A DNA stretch of 64,000 bases from Spirodela intermedia (GCA_902729315.2 LR746277.1:3291001-3355000); one strand, 5' to 3'. Counted from the first letter of the stretch, positions 36,912 to 49,100 are shown. Notes: generated from the letters alone by a model not told the origin. A program made the numbers and translations.

Positions 36912-38504
36912 ATGGCATCACCCTCGTTCATTGTCTTTGCCCCAGCGTTTTTCCTGCTTTTGTTCTCTTCGGGCGGGTACGCCCTCGCGGACAACCTCAG
37001 TTTTGGAGAAGTCCGTATTGGGAAATTGGTACCCTCCACCCGTTGCTCCCCCTCCAAAGGTTAACTCCCTCAACCAGATTCTACCGGATTCTCGCTGAAT
37101 GGTTTTTAACTGATTGAATCACTTTTATCGAATATTATTTTTATTGGTTAATTTCTATTTCTGATTCATATGTAAAAATTCACGAATGTAATCTAGTTGT
37201 AAATCTAGATACTGAATGTATTATTTATCAATCAAATTCGGGCTGTTAATCTAGTCTTTGCATCTGTCTCAGCCCCCAATCGTGGTACTCTAAAGATACT
37301 GAACCGCAACGGTCCATGCTCAACCATGCCCGTCACCAAGCAAACCCATCTTACTGCTCTCGCCCATGACTCCCTGAGAGTCGCTTCGATTCAGTCATCC
37401 GTTGCTGGCGTCCCCTATGGCAATGATTCAGTACTCCTTGGGTCACAGGTCTCCATCCCCGCAAGGATCGGGCTCTATATCGGCACTGCAAACTACGTAA
37501 TCACAGTTGGCTTCGGCACTCCAACGAGAACGCAGACAGTCATCTTTGATACCGGCAGCAACGTGAACTGGATACAGTGCAAGCCGTGCGCTGTAACCTG
37601 CTACCCGCAGCAGGAGCCGTTGTTTGATCCCACCCTCTCGTCCACCTATCGTAACATCACCTGCGCCGCTCCCGCGTGCCTCGGACTTAGCAGCAGAGGT
37701 TGCTCCGGCACCACCTGCCTCTATGGGGTGACCTACGGCGATGGCTCCTCCACTGTAGGATTTCTTGCCACGGATACTTTCACGCTGACGTCCACCAACG
37801 TGATCAATAACTTCATATTTGGGTGCGGCCAGAACAATCGGGGGCTGTTCCGGGGAGCCGCCGGGTTAATCGGGCTCGGACGTAGTCCCTATTCGCTGAA
37901 TTCGCAGGCGGTCAGCACCCTGGGCAATATCTTCTCTTACTGTCTCCCTTCCACAAGCAGCTACACCGGCTACCTCAACATCGGCAATCCGCTGAAAACT
38001 AACGTTGCTTACACGCCAATGCTGACAAATACACGCGCGCCTACCCTCTACTTCATTGACCTTATTGGAATTACCGTAGGTGCGACACAGCTTGCCTTGT
38101 CGCCGACCGTCTTTCAATCTGTAGGGACAATCATAGACTCTGGGACGGTCATCACTCGCCTTCCCCCTACGGCGTACAGCGCACTTCGGACGGCCTTCCG
38201 CGCAGCCATGACGCAGTATCCACTGGCTGGAGCGGCAAGTATACTGGACACTTGTTATGATCTCCGTAACGTGGCGACCGTGACATATCCTGTGATCAAG
38301 CTCCGGTACACCGGTCTCGAGGTCACTCTTCCGGCGACAGGGATATTCTACGTCATCAGCGCCGCACAGGTCTGCCTGGCGTTCGCTGGAAACTCGGACT
38401 CCACTCAGATCGGGATCATCGGCAACGTTCAGCAGAAGACGTTTGAGGTGACTTACGACAACGTTGCGAAAAGGATCGGGTTTTCGACTGGGGCTTGCAG
38501 CTAA
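36912..38504 (+). CDS. AP4: secreted nepenthesin-type aspartic protease (family A1B)
   Basis: Exon 1 is 36912-37059, the intron 37060-37272 (phase 1) and exon 2 is 37273-38504, giving 459 residues. The signal peptide is MASPSFIVFAPAFFLLLFSS to about residue 26. The catalytic motifs are DTGSN (Asp142) and DSGT (Asp338). The YGDGSSTVGF flap motif and a Cys-rich insert are present, and the protein ends in GACS. The propeptide differs from AP1-AP3: it reads LNRNGPCSTMPVTKQ in place of the HRxGPCAAKS pattern, and SIQSSVAGVPYGND replaces SLQEIVSGVSRGND. This change is shared with the AP5 pseudogene, so AP4 and AP5 form a sub-pair. All catalytic features are intact. Confidence 0.93.
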
Positions 38505-39949
38505 TTTACTTCGAAGTTTCGCCTTCTCGTCTGGCACAAGACTTTCTTTCGTCTCGTTCCATCAAAACGTGGGTACATCCTTTCCGTTGTCTCACTCGCT
38601 TTCTATCTACAGTTATAATAAGAGCTTTGGGTTGTTACACGGTTCAGAATTTGAACTATGAAGATTATTATGACCTGTGTACCGGGAGGATATGGACCAA
38701 CTTACGGGTGGACAGTCTGTTTGAATACCTTCGTATTAACCTGCGCTTTATGGGGGGGCGCACAAAGGATATAAAGAGACATGGAAGGATACTCATATAT
38801 GTGCATCCAGTGGGGGAAAGATTCACATGACACTGGGACTCCCAAATAACAAGAACGAAGTAACAATAGAAAACTTAGGTTGCCTTGGCAATGGAAAGGA
38901 GGCGCTTCTTCTAACAAAGAATTAACTGAAGTTACAAATTGCAAAACACACCTCGGTTAAAGGGTCACATTTGTTCAGGATCACAGACGTGACCCGATCT
39001 ACATCGATAAAAAGGATCCGCGAGAAAAAAAAAAATCTAGTATATCAGCCTACCTTAAGAGGTAACTGAGCAACGAAATTTCTAAGGCTAGATTTCGTAA
39101 ACCAAGCAAAATGTAAATATTTTGGGAAGCAACAGGCAAGGGGTGCTCCGTTTCTTAGCCAGAGTATACTCAAAATATTCACTGTGGTTAACTTTCGTAC
39201 TGAAAAAGGATTCTTAATTGGTTAGAATCGAATACTCCGCCTTCATGGCCGGTGAATGTCAAACAAGTGACTGATCCTGTAATACGTAAGTTAAAGGCCT
39301 AGAATATCCTTTTTTAAAAACTGCATGAGATGGTTAAATATTTAAGAAAATAAATCCAGAGGTGCATACCTAGAATATACGAAATACACCATTACAGAAG
39401 CAGAACCAGTTTGATGATCCTAGACTCCTTTAGCATTATATGATGAATTATTATTTTGCGTACAATGCTTATGAAATAAAACTAGAATAAAGAAAAAAAA
39501 ATGCAAGCTTATCAAGATAAAAAAACAGAAGGCTCCCTTTTTCTTTAACGGCCCTAGGCATCCTTTTAGTGCAGCTATGTGCAAGCAATCTCAAGATTTT
39601 ACAAAAAAATTAATGACCCACAGGTGCACACCACCATGGAGCTGTTTGAAAACTTTGCGGTTGAAAAATGATCCGATCTAGGTTTTACTCGATGTGACGA
39701 ATAAGCATAATAGGCTGGTTTGATAACTAAGGTTTTCAGGATCTGGCACAACCCGACTTCTGGGCTGTTGTCGACTAGAGCAGTGAATTGGAACAGACGT
39801 CTAGTCATTGAAATCCTATGGTTGTGATTGTGAGAGAAGGATAAAAGGACAGTATCAAGCAGGGGATATGGCTCTAGGTCCAGATTATTCCCCTCTTGAC
39901 ATTCCCAGTGGTTTTACAAGAATATTTGAGTTCTAGTTGAGGTTCTGCA
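38505..39949. other. AP4 3' flank, no gene
   Basis: It aligns with the AP5 3' flank once the insertions in the latter are removed. A run with TTTGAACTATGAAGAT, ATGACCTGT and ACTTACGGGTGGACAGTCTG looks partly coding (38640-38830) but is out of frame between the two copies, so I do not call a gene. It could be a shared relic of one. Confidence 0.5.
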
Positions 39950-40712
39950 CTTTATTAATTCGGATTTGTACAATACCACCACATCATCGCCCCTCTTATT
40001 TTCCGCTCCTGGACTTGATCCTCTTTTCTCTATCCGCAATATGAGACGACATGCCCGCGTTTAACAAATTTTGACCGGGAATATTCTTTTTGCGCCGTGT
40101 TTGCTCCGGTATAATATCTTAACTGAACACAGCTAAGGTGCGAGAGTTGTTGACGTGAAAGGAATTATACCTTGAAAACGAAATGTCACGAAGCAACCCG
40201 GAGGTACTAAACACGACACGAACCAAGTCAGTGGTGCCCATACTAATCTTTTCGAAGTGAGGACGGAGAAATGGTTTGTGGTAGCCATGCAAGTACCAAA
40301 TTTGGATCAGGTTAGTACGATGGCGTCACGCTGGAATAGACTGTTCTTTCCTTCGAATTACTAATGTACGTCGGCTCCCACTGTTTTCCAAGAGTCGCCT
40401 CATGTGGACAAGTTGATGCCAACAAACACTCCTTCCCATCCGAAAGGTTCCGAATTAAACAAACTTTTATTGATCCCACCGACAAGTAAAAAAGAAAGGG
40501 AGGGAAAGTGAGACTGAATGTGACAAGCAGGGAGAGAGGCCTCCAGAGAAACAGGTATGGATAAAGGGAGAGAGGAAGAGCGATAGAAGAGAGATATTCA
40601 TATTAATGTAAATACATTGAAAGAGAGAGGAGCATTGTTCCTGGTCGGCAAGATAGCAGCCTTCACCGACGTAAAGAAATCAGTGAAGGGTGGATCATAG
40701 AGAGAAAGTGAA

Positions 40713-40718
40713 AAGGGA

Positions 40719-40751
<33 letters not shown>
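40713..40751 (+). repeat. (GA)n microsatellite upstream of AP5
   Basis: A GA run that ends about 790 bp before the AP5 start codon, at the position paralogous to the longer run upstream of AP4. Confidence 0.85.
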
Positions 40752-40753
<2 letters not shown>

Positions 40754-41237
40754 TGAGGGGGAAAGCGAATGGTTACTAACCTACAGGTTTTTCCTTTTTA
40801 CTAACTTACTTTTTAGTGAATACAATTCAGAAACAACGGCTCAGGTGACGAAGATCCTCAGAAAGGCTTCCAGATATAAATCTTTCATGAACTTTTAGAT
40901 AATTTGAGATATAATAATGTTTAGACAAAGCAATTTGAATAATCGCGTATACAGAAAAAACGCACTTCTTGTAAGAGGCTTAACAGCAGCTTTCGCACAC
41001 TGGAACTTTTATGGGTTTTACTTTCGTATTTACTTCTCAAAGAATTATTCTACTGATTCTCTGGTGCTCTCGCAAGGGACGCAATGAACTTATTTCGATA
41101 ATACAATATTTCTGTCATATCTCCCTTTCATTTTATGTCTACTCTTCTCATCTTTTGTTTCATAAGAGAGATTCCTTCACTATTTCGGTTATTTGTACCA
41201 TTTTCATAATATTTCGTAAAGAATGCTCCTTAGACGA

Positions 41238-41342
41238 AATCTGTCAAATTCCTCGAGGAATAGAAGAAAGCGAACCAATTATTAACCATGCCTACCAGTC
41301 TACATTAAATCTGTCAAATTCCTCGAGGAGTACAAGAATCGA
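41238..41342 (+). repeat. Two-copy repeat, 70-bp period
   Basis: The motif ATCTGTCAAATTCCTCGAGG followed by AGAA-type sequence occurs near 41239 and again near 41309. The copy upstream of AP4 has no comparable duplication. Confidence 0.8.
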
Positions 41343-41491
41343 AGAATTTATGAACCATTGGATGCAACTGGAGCAAACAAGTGACCTTATCCATTTAACG
41401 TGATTTTAATGCCGTAGAAGACCAGATTTAATGGAGATCGCACGGGGAACATCGTTTCTTGCTTGCATTCAGTTCACTGGAAAAAAAAGCT

Positions 41492-41498
41492 CATAAAT
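41492..41498 (+). promoter_or_regulatory. AP5 TATA-like box (CATAAAT)
   Basis: CATAAAT lies 50 bp upstream of the AP5 ATG, where AP4 has TATAAAT. The T-to-C change fits a decaying promoter. Confidence 0.5.
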
Positions 41499-41541
41499 AA
41501 CATTTACTCAATCAGAGTGGACGCCAAGCTGTAGCACAACG

Positions 41542-42692
41542 ATGGTAGGATGCGCGTCTCTCGTCTTCTCCCTCCTGTTTTGCCTACTCTTCTTCTCCTT
41601 CGACGGGTACTCCCTAGAACGCAATCTCAGCTTAGAAGAAGTCCGTACTGGGACCCTAGTATCCTCCGCTAGTTGCTCATCCTCGAAAGATTGACTACCT
41701 CAACCAGCTTCTATCGGTCTCTCGCCAAATCGTCGCTATGTTATTCAATCATTTTTATCGAATACGCTTTTTTCACGGTCGGTTTCTATTTCTGCTCATC
41801 ATCTACATTCACGACTGTATATTTTAGAAAAAACATTGGGTATAAGTCAAGTCCTTGCATCTATTTAAGCCCCCAGTCGTGGTACCATCAAGATAGTTCA
41901 TCGCAACGGTCCATGCTCAACAAAGCCCGTCACCAAGCAAAACCACATTAGTACTCTCGCCTATGACTCCCTGAGAGGCGCTTCGATCCAGTCATCCGTT
42001 ACTGGTGTCCCCTTTGGGAATGATTCAGTACTCGGGTCACAGTTCTCCATCCCTCCAAGGAGTGGCCTCTACATCGGCACCGGTAACCACCTTATCACTG
42101 TTGGCTTCGGCACTCCAATGAGAACCCACAAAATCATCTTTGGTACCGACAGCAACGTGAACTGGATCCAGTGCAAGCCGTGCGCTGTAACCTGCTACCT
42201 GCAGCAGGAGCCGTTGTTTGATCCCACTCGCTCGTCCACCTATCGTAATATCACCTGCACCGCTCCCACGTCCCTCGGACGTAGTACGGTGCACTTCGGA
42301 CGGCCTTCCGCGCAGCCATGACGCAGTGTCCACTGGCTGGAGCGGCAAGTATACTGGACACTTGTTATGACCTCCGTAACGTGGCGACCGTGACATATGC
42401 GGTGATCAAGCTCCGGTCCACCGTTCTCGAGGTCACTCTTCCGGCGACAGGGGTATTCTACGTCATCAGCGCAGCACAGGTCTGCTTGGCGTTCGCTGGA
42501 AACTCGGACTCCACTCAGATCGGCATCATCGGCAACGTTCAGCAGAAGACGTTTGAGGTGACTTACGACAACGTTACGAAAAGGATCGCGTTCAGCAGAA
42601 GACGTCTGGCACAACACTTTCTTTCGTCTCGTTCTATCAAAACGTGGTTACATCCTTTCTGTTATCTCGCTCGCTTTCCACAGTCATAACAA
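41542..42692 (+). pseudogene. AP5: broken aspartic protease gene, paralogue of AP4
   Basis: Exon 1 (41542-41689) is open and codes for a signal peptide, but its splice donor is AT instead of GT (41690-41691). Exon 2 would start at 41870, after an altered acceptor context. The first catalytic motif is destroyed: FDTGS reads FGTDS, with GAT changed to GGT at 42142-42144 and the Gly codon changed to Asp. Compared with AP4, 484 bp are missing at about 42281-42290. This removes the middle of the protein, including part of the Cys-rich insert and the second catalytic Asp, and shifts the frame. A further 36-bp deletion near 42589-42604 removes the stop codon. The downstream part (42318-42692) is still open in its own frame. 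No functional protease can be made. Confidence 0.93.
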
Positions 42693-42718
42693 GAGCTTTG
42701 CGTTGTTACAAGGTTCAG

Positions 42719-43773
42719 TGATGCGGGACAAAATGATGATAGATTATTTTAACTTATATTAAGTAAATATGCATGACTCTCACAGCAGACTTAATTAAGT
42801 TAGATCCGAGTGATCCTGCAATAGTTGAAAAGGATTGAATCGGCGCAATTAAAGAATTGCTAGAGATTAGGGTGGGTGCTACTACAGTCAATAAATTTAA
42901 TAATGCGAGTCAAGTGCGTTCTCTCTCTTACTCTATCCACCAATTATCTATTCAGGGAACCTTTCTAGGGTCACTCCACGACAGTATTGCAAGAAAATAT
43001 ACTAGAAAAAATAGCTCATAAATAGAAAGATAGAGAGTTTAGAAATAACCCTGATGCTGAAGCAGACGACGATTCAATGATAATTTGAGGACAGAAGCTG
43101 AATGTTACTTGGCAGATAGCTGACTGTCTTCCTCGATGAGTAATAGCTATAACTCCGTTCAACGATTCACGTTCAACGAACTGGGACTTAGGCTTAACTG
43201 ACGGCAACAATAAAGGAAGGAAACCGTGACTGAGTCATGCAGGGTGGACGGAACGAAGAGACAACAGGATGGGTGAAACGGACGGAGGTGGCGTTCGGGG
43301 CTGATGGTGGTGAATGCGTGAAGTTGGCAGGGTTGGCGGAGACAACGGCGTATGCGTTAAGATGTAGTGCTAATGATGAAAACGTCGTATCGTGCTGATG
43401 GAAGATAGAAATGGTGGCAGGGAATGGTGATGGTGAGAAGGAGGAAAGAAATGATGAGGCGGCGGCGAAGATAGGGTGGAAGGAGACAGATGATAGTCTC
43501 GCGACCTTTCTCTCACGGAGTGATTTGCACGACCTTCACGGTCTCTCCACGGAACGATGTACAGCTTTCACAGCCTCTCCACCACGGAGTAACAAACAGG
43601 AAAACCTTTCCCGAAAATTATTCTCTGCCTACATACTAAGTTTAGGAGAATATTTACATAGCTCTCAAAAAACACAAAAGACGGAATTAATAATAGAGAA
43701 AATCGCTTCTAACTGCGCTCCGACCGGTGCACTGTTGACGCGGTCGCAAGTTCGTGTCCTGCGCTCCTCATTA
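42719..43773. mobile_element. Solo LTR (1,055 bp) with TTCAG target duplication
   Basis: The AP4 3' flank reads GGTTCAG directly into AATTTGAACTATG. In the AP5 block these are separated by 1,055 bp that start TGATGCGGGAC and end CTCCTCATTA. TTCAG stands on both sides (42714-42718 and 43774-43778). The 5-bp duplication and TG start indicate an LTR; the end is TA rather than CA, probably a point change. No internal retrotransposon coding sequence is present. The GC-rich part at 43200-43500 resembles the solo LTR in the AP2 block in style, but I could not align the two. Confidence 0.85.
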
Positions 43774-43778
43774 TTCAG

Positions 43779-44286
43779 AGTTTGAACTATGAAGATTTTT
43801 ATGACCTGTATCAGGAGGGTATGGACCAAGTTTACGGGCGGATAGTCTGTTTGAATACCTTCGTATTAACCTGCGCATTATGGGGGGGCACAAAGGAAAA
43901 TAAAGAGACATGGAAGGATACGCATACATGTGCATCCAGTGGGGGAAAGATTTACATGACATTGGGACTCCCAAATAAGAAGAACGAAGTAACAAATATG
44001 AAAACTTAGGTTGTCTTGGCAATGGAAAGGAGGCGCTTCTTCTAACAAAGAATTAACTAAAGTTACAAATTGCAAAACACACCTCGGTTAAAGGTTGACA
44101 TTTGTTCAGGATCACAGACGCGCCTCGATCTACATCGATAAAAAAAGATCTGCGAGAAAAAAAAAAAAATTATTATATGAGCCTACCTTAAGACGTAATT
44201 GAGAAACAAAATTTCTAAGGCTACATTTCCAAGAAAAATGTGAATATTTCGGTAGCAAGAGGAAAGGGGTGCTTCGTTTCTTAAGC
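43779..44286. other. Continuation of the AP5 3' flank
   Basis: Homology with the AP4 3' flank resumes at TTTGAACTATGAAGAT and runs nearly colinear up to TTTCTTAAGCC, where the next insertion begins. No gene is present. Confidence 0.75.
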
Positions 44287-44294
44287 CCATGGTT

Positions 44295-45524
44295 GCATTA
44301 GTGATTTATTTCTTTGGTGATGGTAAATATTCGTTATTGCACGGCCATGCGGTGGCCACAAGGTCAAATAAATATTTCTGATCATTGTATGTCCGGCGAT
44401 GTTGAATTGAGCCTGAAGCTTGTCGAAGAAGATTTTTCCGATCTTTATATGCGCAAGCCACTTCCGCCCTGCGGCGTCCAGGGCATGTGACGCGCAGGCC
44501 TACGTATTCTTTTCATTACCCTTTTCTTTGCCTTCGTGATTGACTATAAGAGAAAGATGCCATCTACATCAAACAGTAATTTTGGGGTAACGGAGGTTGT
44601 GGAGGGGTTGCAACATTCATGACGAGCATTGCTAAAATTTTTGGTTTCAGGCCGACTCTGTTGTGTAACGATAATGCCATGGTGAAATTATTGGGCTGTT
44701 TAATGTGAAATTAACTACCAAGAAAGACAATTGACTGTACATGAGGAATGGATCTCTGACAATTTCTGACACACTCCCTGATCTTGAAACTGATTGTACA
44801 TTGTGTTGTATCAACATAAAAATCAACTACCGTAAACCTTGTAATCATCGCACCATTTTATTCTGATGTCTTTCAGGCCATACTATTTCACAAAAATGAG
44901 TGAATCTATAAACTATATCTTCCCTTTTGTTAAGCAGTATGTCAACATTCTCAATAGAAAAGTACATTTTATTTCAAAATAGTGGAAGCTTCGTAATGAG
45001 GCTGCTGAATTTTGTCCAGTTCTGAGAAGAGATCTCTGATGGACTAACAAGTTTTTCCAGAGCTCCCTTACCATATATTGTTTTTAGATCCCCATGTGCG
45101 CTGTCCTTTGTCAAAAGACATTCGTTGATCTCTCCTTCCACTGATGGGGACCATGTCTCTGTCTCACATATATAGAAGACAGCTTTTATAGTTACAAAAT
45201 CACGATGTACCTGGTGAAACATGCTCAACGGAATAATGTTCTAATTTTTGAGCCAGTCGGAAGCTTGGAGCTTCCAGCAGTTCCCTCCCTGTCTCAGGTT
45301 TTTCTTTACTTTCGCCAAACGGTACCAAGCCTCCTACTACCTTCCCCTGCTCTCTCACTCCCCGAGGCTCGTCCCCGTCCCCCCGTTCCACCTCCCCCGC
45401 CTCCACCGGCAACCCAGGATGCGTCTCCATCTGGGCCTTGTATTGCGTGGGGGATCATATTAAGGGGACCTAACACCGCAATTACTGCCGCGTTCAAAAA
45501 AACATTAAAAAAAATTATTCAAAA
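44295..45524 (+). mobile_element. 1,230-bp insertion flanked by 8-bp duplication CCATGGTT
   Basis: Absent from the paralogous AP4 flank. CCATGGTT stands on both sides (44287-44294 and 45525-45532). No terminal inverted repeat is visible. The right end is A-rich, with long A runs just before the right duplication, as in retroposons inserted by target priming; an 8-bp duplication would also suit a hAT-type transposon. The interior contains an open frame of 109 codons at 45205-45534 with a Pro-rich stretch, plus sequence on the - strand near 44974-45228 that looks coding but unassigned. It may be a retrocopy of a host gene. Confidence 0.55.
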
Positions 45525-46130
45525 CCATGGTTAATGAGCATATCAAAAGCAAAATAGTTCCATAACCAGTAATAAATTCCAAAATATTTATTTAATTAAC
45601 TTTCGTACTGAAAAAACAATTCTGATTAAGAGCTCTATAAAACGGATTCTTTGAACCTTCAAATCTACAATTCTGCCTTCACGGCCATTAAATGTCAGCG
45701 AAGTGGCTGATCCTCTAATACCTAAGTTGATTAAAGGCCTAGAATAACCTTCGCTCTTTAAAAACCGCATGTAATGATTAATTATTTGACAAATTATATC
45801 CAGACGTGCATATCTAGAGAATACACGAAGTACACCTAGTTACATAAGTGAAAACCAATTCGCTGATCCTAAACTCCTTTAACATTATATGGTAAATTAT
45901 TATTTTACCTACAATGCTTGTGAATTAAAAAAAAAGATAAGAAAGTATTTAATACAAACACATCGGGATTAAAAAAGAAAAGGCTTCATTCTCACTAATG
46001 GTCCTAGCCTTTGATTTCAATGGAGCTATGTCTAAGCAATCTCAAGGTTTTACATAATATTTAAAGAGACACCAGTTAACAAAACCATGGAGCATTTGAT
46101 GCATAGTAAAAGTCTAGTTAATATTTTCAA

Positions 46131-49100
46131 TACAGAGATTCTCTAAAAAGCAGGTGTCTATTTGTGACTTTTGATGTCTAACACCCCTCAACATCTAGAT
46201 CTTCGACACTGCCTGCCTCTTGTTATAGTTCCTCATTTGTTTGATCTTTTTTTATTAAAAAATTAGGATAAACTCTTGTTATCACTAAAAAAAAGGAAAA
46301 TTTTAAATTAAATGTCAAAATTTAAAAATTATAACTAATTTGAAAAACATTATACATTTTCCATTGAGCTGGAATTAGCAATTGAAGTGATATTAATTTA
46401 TGATTGAATGTCTTATGCTATAATATATCTGACCGAAATCAAACAAAAATTGTGTTAGAAACTTTTCTCATACATTACCAATAAAATAAAATTGTTACAC
46501 TTAAAAAAATTAACATAAGGAAAGAAGACATTGTTAACTAGGATTATTCATGAAAAGATTTATGAATGAAAAAACCTCTAACTTAGAATTTGTGAAGTAC
46601 ATTGACTTATGATGTTGACCAAACGATATTATTTTTGACTTATTATGTTTATGTATGAATGAATGAAAATGGTGAAATATCATTGGATTTCATTTAAAAA
46701 AGTTTTTTCATTATTCTTTATTTAGGATAAAGGACCTCACGGATGACCTGATTCACATAATCTGAAATTAAATCTGAACGTTTCTTTCCTACTATATTGT
46801 AAAATATGTAAATATAGTGCTATAATTATTCGAATCTTGGCTTTGTTCCTGACATAGAGCTGAAGTCCCATTGATCTAATCTAAATTTTTATTGATTTTC
46901 TGATGTACGGAAGCGTCATAATGATTTCCATATGGGATAAGATGGAGAAGCTATCTAGTTGACGTCTTAAATTTCATATTCTTTTGAAGAAATCCACAGT
47001 TCTGGAGGTGCAGCTCAGGTGATAATCTATCACAGATAAAAATGATTTAATCGTTATATTTTATAAAGTTTAGTTTACCAAATACACGAAAACTTTAATC
47101 ACAAAATAGTACATTCCCTTGTTCATTGAGCATATTAATCTAAATAAATCATGAAAATTAAGTATTGACATTATCACTAAGGATTGGCACTCCGCATGAT
47201 AAAATTCAAATCTAATTTCCAAGATAGAATTTTTATAAAGCTAGAAAGAATGGCCATTTTTACTTAAAAGTGTAAGAACTGAACAATCAAAAATTATCTG
47301 GGTCATAATGTCAATCTTACTGCCTTTGGCTAGGTCTCTCTATACCGTAAATCAAAAAAATGTTCTTTACATATTTGATGTGTCATAATTCCCAAAGAAT
47401 CTCTTTTTCTTGTCTGAGATTTTATTTTAATTTGATTTTCTCTTTACAGACATATGTTGAACACTCAATCTGCTCCCTTGATTTCTCTTTCAAAAGCTTT
47501 TAGTTTTCGTTTTCGTTTGTGTTTTCATTTAAACTTTCTTCTTATATATATTGTTCATCATGATTATTTTGTTTGTTTAATGTGTTGAAAACATAATAGA
47601 ACAAAAATGGATTAGATTTAATGGTTCAGATAGTCATCCAAGCATTAGTGTAATAATAACATACTAAGAAAAAAAAAATTCTCTTTATGATTATTTGTCA
47701 ACATGAAAAACTTAAACCAAAACCTCCCACTTTTTGATGTTTACAAAAGCTTTAGAAATAAACTTCAAATAAATATTACTGAATCAATAATACACAAATA
47801 ATCAAAGATGTCATCATGAAGAAATATTGGTTCATTCATTTATTTCCTTTGATATATTCTTACATTCTTAATAAGGAAAGCAATGTGTTCTTACATTCAC
47901 TATCACTTTGTGCCGCCTCTCCATGCATACTCACAATAAATGTGTACGGAATTTTTGTAAAATATATTTCTTCCCCCCTCTAAGAATGATATTGATCAGA
48001 TCAGATTCTACACAAGGTAGAGAAGACAATGTTGACATAGTCAATGGTGTTCATTGGAGGACATAAAGATTTTGGCCAAAATATGTAGATCTACTCAATG
48101 TGAGAGTTTAGTATGTACATTAAGGTTAACAACTGAAACATTGGAGGAAACTGTCCTACACTAACACTAAGTTGAGCAAAGAAACTTCTAGCAGCGTCAA
48201 GTTGAACATTTTGACAGATGAGAAGAAATCAATCTCAAGAGTAGAAAGTAAAGAATACAGTTTTTTTAGCTGGCTACCAAGGGGGAAGAACTAGTGGAAG
48301 GAAAAATTGAAGAAATAACTTGAATAGACATTTTATTGATGCTTATTTACTTCTAGATGTATCATTGAGGCTTTAGAATGGAACTTCAAGTGCATAAAGT
48401 AAGAATCCAGGTGTATATGAGAGTGAAAGTGTAGGCTTCATCAAAGGGGTGGTAAGGACGGTTTTTTAGTTTGTCATAAGACATAGTTTGACTTTCACAC
48501 ATTGAAAGATTTCGATAAGTTGAAGGAATAAAAAGGGTATTGCACAAAGAAAAAATGAGTTTTGTTTCGACTCATGTCAAGTTTGATCAATGATTCAAAT
48601 CCTTGATCAAGAGCAGGCATCTACAAATTGAAAGTTTTGCTTCTTGGCATGAATCGACACTAGTTAGTACAATGTCTTGTTGGTTGACTGAAATAAATAC
48701 AATTCAACACATCCATAGGTGGTTCAACACATTAGATAAAAGAAAATTACTCTAAAAAAAATTTAAAAAATGCATAAATACTAAAAGAACCATATGTATT
48801 GATAAAAATAACTAAAATTTATTTAACCAATTATAAGTGACAATGATAGAGTGATGTAAATGATTCATTGTGATCCCAGATCCCAAGCCCTCTTTTAATG
48901 GCTGAGAAAAGCACCTTTAGATAACTACTCAGCAAAGATATTAGCCAACTATTCAGGAGTTTTAACAAAATACGTAATGAGATGTCTTCAGTTTACATGA
49001 TCCCTAAAAAATGATACTTTATTTTATGAATGGTCGAATTTATGACTAATTTTACTATGCATATTATCACATAAAATTAGTATTTTACCTATTGTGATCA

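Larger units (their letters stand above)
33950..39660 (+). repeat. Duplication block B1 (contains AP4), paralogous to 39950-46130
   Basis: It aligns with the AP5 block from about 2.9 kb upstream of the gene (GTATAATA, GGAATTATGCCTTGA) through the GA-rich region, the gene, and a long 3' flank (including TTTGAACTATGAAGAT and ATGGAAAGGAGGCGCTTCTT) to about 39660. It includes one private insertion, the gypsy remnant at 34264-35753. Confidence 0.85.
39950..46130 (+). repeat. Duplication block B2 (contains AP5), paralogous to 33950-39660
   Basis: Partner of the AP4 block, lying directly after it. It has two private insertions, at 42719-43773 and 44295-45524, both in the 3' flank, and lacks the gypsy remnant of the AP4 block. 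Homology is last seen near 46100, matching about 39650. Confidence 0.85.
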
